NCBI GenBank assembly: GCA_905234205.1
Contig: CAJOGG010000012.1
Location: 1 to 25,425 of the forward strand
Direction: 5' to 3'
DNA from: an uncultured Synergistales bacterium
GTDB taxonomy: Bacteria; Synergistota; Synergistia; Synergistales; Aminobacteriaceae
Length of the DNA: 25,425 nucleotides
Of the stretch, positions 14,817 through 20,307 are shown piece by piece. Position 1 is the first letter of the stretch. Each line of letters begins with the position of its first letter. A model generated the notes under the pieces. That model saw nothing but the letters and a program-made list of their open reading frames with translations, was not told the origin of the DNA and did not search any database. The translations under genes were made by a program, and so were the position numbers.

Positions 14817-15599
14817 TTAAAATATGTTGCCCCAAAAATTGTCGCCTGATTTTTCAACGGCCGAATCTTCAAGGAGTTTGTTTGACATACCGCGCGCTTT
14901 CTCAACTTTTTCAAGACGTTCGGTTAATGGTTTTACAGCTTCACTAACAGCGTTCTTGATTATGTCTTCAGCGGGTGGCTCCGATTTTTCGGGCTTCTCT
15001 AATTTCTCAATGCGTTCAGCAAACGGTTTAATTGCTTCAGCTACAGCCTTGGTAACTTCTTCTTTGGTCACAGTTTCTTCCTCCTGTTCATTTTCTTGTA
15101 CGTCACTTAAAATTTCATCAATTAAAATTTTCATATCCTTCAACTTCGATAACCTAGCGCTAGAAATTTTGCGTCCAGACTTCTCGACGGGTTTATTATT
15201 GCCTAACAAAATGGTGATGGATAAATCCCTAAAATCGTCAATAGCTGCCATAATTTTTGCGGGGTCAGTTTCAGGTGTTTGCGGTTCATCTTTCCAGCGT
15301 GACAATCCTAAAACCTTCATTAACGCCTCAAAAGCCTCAAAAAGTTTTTTGCCATTCTCATTGGCATTGACAATATCAGCAACCGCCCCTTTCTCGACTT
15401 TCTCGCCTGTGAAGAAATTCTTCACAAGTGTAAAGAATCCATGTTCATCTTTAGAAATGGCTTCCGGATTTACCTGCTGCCCTTCATCCTCGGCGCTCTT
15501 GAAAATCTTAAACTTCTCGCCATTCGCTGCTTTAGCTACTAGGCTAATTGTATTCACTTCAGAGTTCTGCAACTCGCCAGGTCTTGTAGGTTTGCTCAT
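14817..15599 (-). CDS. Capsid scaffold-like protein
   Basis: The 260-residue protein opens with EVNTISLVAKAANGEKFKIF, which resembles the N-terminal segment seen after XkdF-type proteases. Its second half is a highly charged, Glu/Lys-rich helix, probably coiled coil (ETVTKEEVTKAVAEAIKPFA, ERIEKLEKPEKSEPPAEDI, KPLTERLEKVEKARG), ending FWGNIF. Two similar repeats, A-x-KP-x-x-ER-x-EK-x-EK, are visible. Scaffold proteins of this type shape the prohead and are then cut away by the protease. Its ATG overlaps the protease stop by four bases. Confidence 0.8.
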   Translation of the reverse strand: MSKPTRPGELQNSEVNTISLVAKAANGEKFKIFKSAEDEGQQVNPEAISKDEHGFFTLVKNFFTGEKVEKGAVADIVNANENGKKLFEAFEALMKVLGLSRWKDEPQTPETDPAKIMAAIDDFRDLSITILLGNNKPVEKSGRKISSARLSKLKDMKILIDEILSDVQENEQEEETVTKEEVTKAVAEAIKPFAERIEKLEKPEKSEPPAEDIIKNAVSEAVKPLTERLEKVEKARGMSNKLLEDSAVEKSGDNFWGNIF

Positions 15600-15985
15600 T
15601 TGTTCTCCTCCTTATCTGGAATTAAAGTAGCTGTGCCCTCAATTGAGAATCCTGTGAGTGTTCCATTTTCTACTTGCTTCCAGATCTCAATGTCAGGCAC
15701 GTGTACACCAACTACCCATGAACCCTCAATAAAATCAGGGTCTCCTTTGCGCACGATAAAACTTTCGACAACGTAGCCTTTATTGTTATTACCGTCATGA
15801 TTTTTGCTAATGTGTGAAGTCCTGGCCTTGCCAAGAAAATCATGAGCCATCTTCTCAATAGTCTCCGCGGTCATGAAATTACCGTCAGAATCTCTTACGT
15901 TAGGCTTATAAACTTCGCCGTAAACTATTTGCTGCTTAGCGTCAGACTTCTTAAACTCAACTATCGTTTCTGTATTAACTTGCAT
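15596..15985 (-). CDS. Prohead protease (XkdF-like, S78-type)
   Basis: This protein of about 129 residues has the XkdF/S78_2 pattern: IVYGEVYKPNVRDSDGNFMT (the strand after which the first catalytic region begins), AETIEKMAHDF, then SHISKNHDG with the conserved His, VVESFIVRKGD, GSWVVGVHVPD and TGFSIEGTA, the G-x-S-I-EG-x motif carrying the Ser. It would mature the prohead by cutting scaffold and capsid tails. The ATG at 15985 is chosen for its GAAGTGA ribosome site; an ATG at 16012 has none. It overlaps the upstream gene by 11 bases. Confidence 0.88.
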   Translation of the reverse strand: MQVNTETIVEFKKSDAKQQIVYGEVYKPNVRDSDGNFMTAETIEKMAHDFLGKARTSHISKNHDGNNNKGYVVESFIVRKGDPDFIEGSWVVGVHVPDIEIWKQVENGTLTGFSIEGTATLIPDKEENK

Positions 15986-16535
15986 GATTATCACTTCTTT
16001 CTTGCTTGTCATATTCGAGAACTGTATATCCTAAACTTTTCATCATGTCCCACTCGCATACATAAAATTCTGCTTGCCCTTTCTTACTTGGCGATGTCTT
16101 CATTTTTATCGCGTAACCACGTTCTATAAATTCCAGAATGTCAATAGTTTTAGCTATTGCAAGTCCAGAAATTTGGTTGTCCTCAATATAAATTTGCATT
16201 GTATATATTGGGATAAGGGCATTCACAGCTATGGCAACTTTTCGTTTCTCATATTCAGTTTTGGCTCCAGAGTCTCGCTTGCTTCTAATAGAAAATGTCC
16301 TGTAGTTATGGTCATATTGGACGCGACTGGCCAAACCGAATGCAAGGCTTGATTTTGGGGAACATAACAAATAATCTATTCCACAATTTATATCTAATAT
16401 GCGGCAGATTTCGTCATCTTTACCTTCGATCGCTACAATCTTCCAGCCAGGCAAAAGACTTTCAATAATACTTTTAGCCTTATCTACCCATGACATACTA
16501 ACGTGCATATCGTTACTAACAAAAGCTTCATTCAT
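15975..16535 (-). CDS. Conserved phage protein of unknown function next to the methyltransferase
   Basis: This 186-residue protein belongs to a type often seen in phages and plasmids, with a pattern GIDYLL, GLASRVQYD, YRTFSIRSKRDSGAKTEYEKR and LIPIYTMQIYIE. The spacing of acidic and Gln/Lys-like positions recalls PD-(D/E)XK-like nucleases, but no clear catalytic triad was found, so this is only a hint. Its ATG overlaps the methyltransferase stop by eight bases, so the two are probably co-translated. It could be a DNA-interacting partner of the enzyme, such as a restriction or anti-restriction factor. Confidence 0.55.
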   Translation of the reverse strand: MNEAFVSNDMHVSMSWVDKAKSIIESLLPGWKIVAIEGKDDEICRILDINCGIDYLLCSPKSSLAFGLASRVQYDHNYRTFSIRSKRDSGAKTEYEKRKVAIAVNALIPIYTMQIYIEDNQISGLAIAKTIDILEFIERGYAIKMKTSPSKKGQAEFYVCEWDMMKSLGYTVLEYDKQERSDNHAS

Positions 16536-17688
16536 AAATTCTTACGCCTCGCGTTCCTGCTATCGTTGCATTCTCAGGACTGATTTCAAAACCATAGCCT
16601 TTACGCCCCAGTTTTGAAGCAGCAAGTAAAAATGTTCCGGTGCAAGAGAACGGATCAAAAACAATATCGCCTTGGTGAGTGCTGTGTCGTATAAAACGTT
16701 CCGCAATCTCCATTGGCTTCTGCCATGCATGATAGCGATCTCCAATTCTGCCATCAGGAGCATTTATTTCTTGGACTGCCCACTGTTCATTCGTTAGGGG
16801 ACAATTTAACGCAGAAGCATTTACACCACGAAAATATAAGCATACCTGGTAATTCTGTTTGTATCTATTTTTAGGATTATTACCCAACGTATTTTTGTAA
16901 GTCAAGATTAACACTTGTACTAACTCTATATGATCAGGGAGTTTGACGTTCAAGTATGCTCTCAATTCTTCAGGATAAGCACCAATAAAGACATACGCGC
17001 TCCCAGTAGATTTAACGTGGTATAAAGCATTTGGTAACCATAAAGCAGCGAACTCGTCAATATTTTCAACGTCCGTGGAATATGGTGGATCGGTTAAGAG
17101 TAAGTCATAAGGCTCTTTAGGTATATAACCAATACCATCTCCAATATAAAGTTCAGGGATAAATTCAACGTTGCTTTGTTGTTTTGCAATATCTGCCTTG
17201 GCATTCTCTATTTGCTGAGCTTTCTTCTGCGCTTTTATCATATTCAAAACTGCTGAACGTGAAACAATATCATCATTTGCCCGTGCTTCAGCCTTAGCTT
17301 GCTCTACTATTTCGGGGTGAGAAGCTAATTGCTGAAATCTTGAAACCTGCCGTTGTGAAAATCCTGACTGCTCTATAACGTCCGATTTTGTCGGAGTATC
17401 GAAATTTTGGACACCGCTGTCTAAAATTTTTACTGGCCTACCAGACCCTTTTGGCACGTCCCGCATCAGCTCACCGATCCGCACCTCTGCGTCAAGCACT
17501 GCCTCCGAAATTGATTGAGCTTCTCTCAATTTCTGCTCACGTACTGCTTGCGCTAAACCAACCTTGTCAATCGCACGAATCTCAGCTCGTACTGCTACAA
17601 GTTTTTCACGGCCAACAAGCACAAACTTACTCAAATCTTCAATCTTAGTGGGTAATTCATATTCTGTTCTTACTGCTAAATCATTCAT
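16528..17688 (-). CDS. DNA N6-adenine methyltransferase with N-terminal DNA-binding region
   Basis: The 386-residue protein has a helical N-terminal region (about residues 20-175) with a likely helix-turn-helix (SDVIEQSGFSQRQVSRFQQL, 102-121). The catalytic domain follows: LLLTDPPYST (DPPY at 200-203), the adenine-methylase active site, and FDPFSCTGTFLLA (344-356), the S-adenosylmethionine loop. HAWQKPMEIAERFI (320-333) is the usual spot for beta-type enzymes. It would modify phage DNA, protecting it from host restriction or altering regulation. It starts just 27 bases past a strong terminator, so its transcription needs read-through or antitermination. No adjacent restriction enzyme is proven. 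Confidence 0.88.
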   Translation of the reverse strand: MNDLAVRTEYELPTKIEDLSKFVLVGREKLVAVRAEIRAIDKVGLAQAVREQKLREAQSISEAVLDAEVRIGELMRDVPKGSGRPVKILDSGVQNFDTPTKSDVIEQSGFSQRQVSRFQQLASHPEIVEQAKAEARANDDIVSRSAVLNMIKAQKKAQQIENAKADIAKQQSNVEFIPELYIGDGIGYIPKEPYDLLLTDPPYSTDVENIDEFAALWLPNALYHVKSTGSAYVFIGAYPEELRAYLNVKLPDHIELVQVLILTYKNTLGNNPKNRYKQNYQVCLYFRGVNASALNCPLTNEQWAVQEINAPDGRIGDRYHAWQKPMEIAERFIRHSTHQGDIVFDPFSCTGTFLLAASKLGRKGYGFEISPENATIAGTRGVRIYE

Positions 17689-17714
17689 CTTATTTCATTA
17701 CTTTCTCTACTCCA

Positions 17715-17751
17715 TAAAAAACAACATAGGCGGAGTAGTTACCTATGTTGT
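17715..17751 (-). terminator. Strong intrinsic terminator between the tRNA-like gene and the methyltransferase
   Basis: On the minus strand ACAACATAGG and CCTATGTTGT form a ten-base-pair stem around an 11-base loop, followed by six T's or near. It comes seven bases after the tRNA-like gene and 27 before the methyltransferase ATG. Confidence 0.88.
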
Positions 17752-17757
17752 ATTATT

Positions 17758-17819
17758 TGCCAGCAGTGAGACTTGAACTCACACGTTCGCGATTTGCTCT
17801 ACCGTTAAGCTACGCTGAC
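17758..17819 (-). tRNA. tRNA-like gene lacking an anticodon arm (likely non-decoding)
   Basis: Read on the minus strand, a seven-pair acceptor stem (GTCAGCG with TGCTGGC, two G-U pairs), a D arm (GCTT, loop AACGGTA with GG, GAGC) and a perfect T arm (GTGAG, TTCAAGT, CTCAC) are present. Between D and T arms there are only 13 bases (AAATCGCGAACGT) instead of about 23, so no anticodon stem-loop can form. There is no encoded CCA. The first 10 bases overlap the end and stop codon of the upstream regulator gene. It is a decayed tRNA, or a tRNA mimic. Confidence 0.7.
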
Positions 17820-18544
17820 ATATATTTTTGTACTGCTTCATCAACTTTATCAGGATCAATTTCTATAGTGATAGGCTTGTTCAACACTTGACGATATTTC
17901 ATTGCTTGATACTCCAACATTTGCTTTCTTTGCTGAACATCTGGTACAGCAATCACAAAGCCTATGTCAAAATTCTGAAGTCTATCCAACAATTCAACTT
18001 CTTGTGCCCTAAGATACGGACGAATAGGTTCGCTTTCAGGAATATTATGTGCTTTTCTATACTGTTTGGCTGTCATACCCAACACTATTCTATTGAGCAT
18101 ATCCATTTCATTGCTATAGTGGTAAAACTTCGGCTCTTCATGCATGCTCTTTATAGCTGCTGTGAGTTGCGGGTGCTGTTCTCGAAGACTTTGCAAATAA
18201 CGAATCTGATCTTCCATTTCGTTAAACCGCTTTATATAAAGCTCCTTGAATTGCATTGCCTTGGAACCTGTGTATCCCATAACCAAAACAGTAAAACCAT
18301 CACGTGTCAAACGATAACAAGGCAGTTTTCTTCCAGTCGAATCTTTGTAAACATCCTTTCGGAAATGCGTTTTTACAAATTCATTACTCAAACCAGATTT
18401 GGTGTCAGTGAGTTTGGCTATATCACGTAAAACATGAAAATGTTCTTTTCCGAAAATCTCCGCCACAAACCTGCTATCAACCATAGCTTCATACTTTGAA
18501 CTCACAAATATCCCGTAATCATTCATTGGAACTAATTCTTTCAT
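17810..18544 (-). CDS. Rha-family phage regulatory protein
   Basis: The 244-residue protein has the pRha N-terminal domain: DSRFVAEIFGKEHFHVLRDI, then SNEFVKTHFRKDVYKDSTGR with KLPCYRLTRDGFTVLVMGYTG. That ordered run is diagnostic of Rha. The C-terminal part (residues about 110-240) has the helical tail GSKAMQFKELYIKRFNEME, and then a domain with TAKQYRKAHNIPESEPIRPY. Rha proteins regulate phage lysogeny/lysis and block growth in some hosts. An AAGGAG ribosome site precedes the ATG. The gene is framed by terminators on both sides, and its stop codon lies inside the next tRNA-like gene. Confidence 0.88.
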   Translation of the reverse strand: MKELVPMNDYGIFVSSKYEAMVDSRFVAEIFGKEHFHVLRDIAKLTDTKSGLSNEFVKTHFRKDVYKDSTGRKLPCYRLTRDGFTVLVMGYTGSKAMQFKELYIKRFNEMEDQIRYLQSLREQHPQLTAAIKSMHEEPKFYHYSNEMDMLNRIVLGMTAKQYRKAHNIPESEPIRPYLRAQEVELLDRLQNFDIGFVIAVPDVQQRKQMLEYQAMKYRQVLNKPITIEIDPDKVDEAVQKYMSA

Positions 18545-18560
18545 CGTCTACTCCTTATAA

Positions 18561-18588
18561 GAAAAGAGCCCCGCGTTATTCACGAGGC
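18561..18588 (-). terminator. Probable intrinsic terminator before the Rha gene
   Basis: On the minus strand GCCTCGT and GCGGGGC pair (with G-U) around a short loop and are followed by TCTTTTC. The T-run is interrupted, so it is weaker than the other terminators. It lies between the downstream end of the second tRNA-like gene and the Rha ribosome site. Confidence 0.5.
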
Positions 18589-18617
18589 AAAGCCTGAGTT
18601 TTAGAAAAGATAAAATC

Positions 18618-18687
18618 GGCCGGAGGCAGGCTTCGAACCTACAACCGCGATGGAACATCGCGCTCTATCCAGTTGAGCTACTCCGAC
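18618..18687 (-). tRNA. tRNA-like gene with a 3-base anticodon loop (Arg-like, probably non-decoding)
   Basis: Minus-strand reading gives an acceptor stem GTCGGAG with CTCCGGC, a D arm GCTC-AACTGGATA-GAGC, and a T arm GTAGG-TTCGAAG-CCTGC, all well paired. The layout is close to bacterial tRNA-Arg. The anticodon arm is a perfect six-to-seven-pair hairpin (GCGATG and CATCGC) with a loop of only TTC, whereas decoding tRNAs have five pairs and seven loop bases. If the stem is opened to four pairs, a seven-base loop TGTTCCA appears but lacks the invariant U33. No CCA is encoded. Length is about 70 bases. Confidence 0.75.
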
Positions 18688-18769
18688 ATGTTATTCGAGG
18701 CACTCTATCACCTAGCGAATATAGAAATGTATAATGGGACAAAATTTATATAGGAGGAATTAAGTTATC

Positions 18770-18892
18770 ATGGTGGACAAGAATCAGCAAACGCAAATCA
18801 GGAAAGATGAAAATCCTTCTCATTACAAGCGACCACCAGAAGCAATACGCCCTACATTACCAGAGACGCAACAGAGTAATTCTAACAACTAA
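18770..18892 (+). CDS. Lone plus-strand mini-ORF (40 aa)
   Basis: This is the only plausible coding ORF on the plus strand. A TATAAT box lies at 18730-18735 (no good -35 box was found), and a perfect AGGAGG lies at 18752-18757, twelve bases before ATG. The peptide is hydrophilic (MVDKNQQTQIRKDENPSHYK, RPPEAIRPTLPETQ, then QSNSNN) with no known domain and ends converging on the stop of the membrane protein gene on the opposite strand. It could be a small regulatory peptide or a chance ORF. Confidence 0.4.
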   Translation: MVDKNQQTQIRKDENPSHYKRPPEAIRPTLPETQQSNSNN

Positions 18893-19655
18893 TCCTTGCG
18901 TTGTACTCACGAGATAATATCTGATCAATTCTCTTGTTTTCTTCAGGAGTTGTTTCTATAAACTCTATAACGACTCCTGAAACATGATTAATCCAGCAAC
19001 ATCTAGGACAGTTATTCAAGAATGTTTGAAGCTCTTCCGTCATGAAACGCATGGCGCACAATTCAAGATTAGCCAACTCAATTTCTTTCTCCGTTTCGGA
19101 GTACCCCATCCAATGCCCTATTAACGGAGTACAATTGCCATTATTGTATGTCTCTAGTTTATAAACTCTCACCAAGAATGGCTCATTACCTGCAGACTTT
19201 ATTCTATCGACCGTCGCTCTTAAGGAACTTTCACAAGCTTCTTGAGTATACCGTTCTAACATTTTCGCTCCACCACGCACAAATAAACTTGTGAAATGAA
19301 AACAATATTTCTTCTCCCTGAATATAGCAAGCAACATGCCACTTAACATACTTAAGAAACACAGTACAGTATATGAAGTCCAGAATGAAAATCCTTTACC
19401 TAATGATGATAATTCTTGGGGTGAAACATATTTGGCTAACATTGAGAAAATTTCTGACTTTGCGCTTAATACTATGAATCCCCAATGAAACAAATGTAAT
19501 AAACCAACACTAAAGAGACCGAACAATAACGCTATGGCAATCTGAGTGCTCTCGCCCCTTTTATCGATGTCCTCTTGGACAATTCGCTTAAACACAAATA
19601 GACCAAGAAATCCTGGCAACAACCATATAATTAATTCAGGAAAGTTTAGACTCAT
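18882..19655 (-). CDS. Membrane protein with cytoplasmic domain (DUF6338-like), function unknown
   Basis: The 257-residue protein has three or four membrane segments: PELIIWLLPGFLGLFVF (about 6-22), IALLFGLFSVGLLHLFHWGF (40-60), and SYTVLCFLSMLSGMLLAIF (94-112). The rest is soluble and includes PFLVRVYKLETYNNGN and GHWMGYSETEKEIELANLEL. This pattern (LLPGF-type start, C-terminal strand with V-R-V-Y and G-x-W-x-x-YSE-x-x-x-x-K-E-I) resembles DUF6338 proteins. It lies in the accessory block, not in the core head/tail order. Superinfection exclusion or host interaction is a possible role, by analogy only. Confidence 0.6.
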   Translation of the reverse strand: MSLNFPELIIWLLPGFLGLFVFKRIVQEDIDKRGESTQIAIALLFGLFSVGLLHLFHWGFIVLSAKSEIFSMLAKYVSPQELSSLGKGFSFWTSYTVLCFLSMLSGMLLAIFREKKYCFHFTSLFVRGGAKMLERYTQEACESSLRATVDRIKSAGNEPFLVRVYKLETYNNGNCTPLIGHWMGYSETEKEIELANLELCAMRFMTEELQTFLNNCPRCCWINHVSGVVIEFIETTPEENKRIDQILSREYNARISC

Positions 19656-19832
19656 TCTAATACCACTATTCCTCGCAACAAGTTAATGACAACACAACTC
19701 CTCAATGCCAAATGGTGCGAATACTATTGGCATTTCTCTTTTCTCAATTAATCCTTCATTACGCATCTCACTTATTAACCTTTCCACTGCTCAACGATTT
19801 TATTATTGTCACAAAATATTTTGGCCAGTGCT
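19656..19832. other. Intergenic stretch with degraded coding fragments on the minus strand
   Basis: No intact gene is seen. Two minus-strand fragments, SAKALAKIFCDNNKIVEQWKG and, in another frame after it, RLISEMRNEGLIEKREMPIV with a tail of FAPFGIEELCCH, look like remnants of a helix-rich DNA-binding-type protein broken by a frameshift. The identity is not clear. This debris is consistent with repeated insertion and loss in this spot. Confidence 0.35.
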
Positions 19833-20045
19833 TTAGCTGATACCGTATATGTTCAAATAAAAATTCACTCTGTCTTTACTAATATCTTCCTTAGGTTGAA
19901 ATTTTATATTATTATCATCCGTCATCGTCGGCAAATGTCCGTTCCAATATATACTATCAGAAATACCATCAGGATATGCTTCACAGCTACGATTTTCATC
20001 AATAAAATACTTACACAATTTACATAACGGCATACATCGACTCAT
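19833..20045 (-). CDS. Small Cys-rich protein, candidate immunity protein of the MuF toxin locus
   Basis: The 70-residue protein has Cys4, Cys8, Cys11 and Cys21 in the order CMPLCKLCKYF and CEAYPDGISDSIYWNGH, followed by NIKFQP. Proteins of this kind (C-x-x-C then C-x-A-x-P-x-GI-x-x-x-I and G-I-x-F-x-P) are a known small family next to phage minor head or toxin genes in Firmicutes, where an immunity role is commonly supposed. An AGAGGTGA ribosome site overlaps the stop codon of the orphan tail upstream, so the two once formed a coupled pair. The immunity role is inferred from position. Confidence 0.55.
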   Translation of the reverse strand: MSRCMPLCKLCKYFIDENRSCEAYPDGISDSIYWNGHLPTMTDDNNIKFQPKEDISKDRVNFYLNIYGIS

Positions 20046-20049
20046 AAAA

Positions 20050-20298
20050 TCACCTCTTACGATTTTTTGCGATTATATCAAAAACTATTCTTGACAATTC
20101 GCGAGGTCTAGAATTATTTCTATATTCATTCCACGCTTCAGCAATAAATTCTGCAACAGATTCACTAGCATATTCAGATAATCCTTCTTTTATTGCATTT
20201 CTATCTAAGCTGGAAAAAAGTTTATGAATATCATCGCTGTCTCGAATAATGATCCATTCCCACCACGAGACAAAGCATAGTTTATAGTAGGGTTCACC
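20050..20298 (-). pseudogene. Orphan C-terminal tail, probable remnant of a zincin-type toxin module
   Basis: Eighty-two codons stay open in the same frame as the preceding MuF gene, whose stop is just 9 bases upstream, but there is no ATG, GTG or TTG start. The end reads KEGLSEYASESVAEFIAEAW followed by NEYRNNSRPREL. The S-E-Y-A-x(4-5)-E-F-x-A-E-A-x-x-E-Y pattern is that of the C-terminal part of zinc-peptidase-like toxin domains attached to phage minor head proteins, where the Glu is the third metal ligand. The HExxH part is absent, so it is a relic of a former C-terminal domain. It ends inside the ribosome site of the Cys-rich gene. Confidence 0.55.
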
Positions 20299-20303
20299 CT
20301 ACT
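20286..20303. repeat. Short perfect inverted repeat at the MuF/orphan-tail junction
   Basis: AGTAGGG-TTCA-CCCTACT forms a seven-pair stem with a four-base loop. It overlaps the second in-frame stop codon between the MuF gene and the orphan tail, and has no T-run. It may be a recombination relic or chance. Confidence 0.5.
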
Positions 20304-20307
20304 TAAG

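Noticed and set aside
14824..15630. Plus-strand ORF of about 268 codons opposite the scaffold gene
   Set aside because: It is the antisense shadow of the Glu/Lys-rich scaffold gene: low-complexity Ser/Phe-rich protein, no ribosome site, and a clear coding gene on the other strand.
20286..20303. Hairpin after the MuF gene as a terminator
   Set aside because: The stem is followed by no T-run, and the downstream Cys-rich gene has no separate promoter visible.
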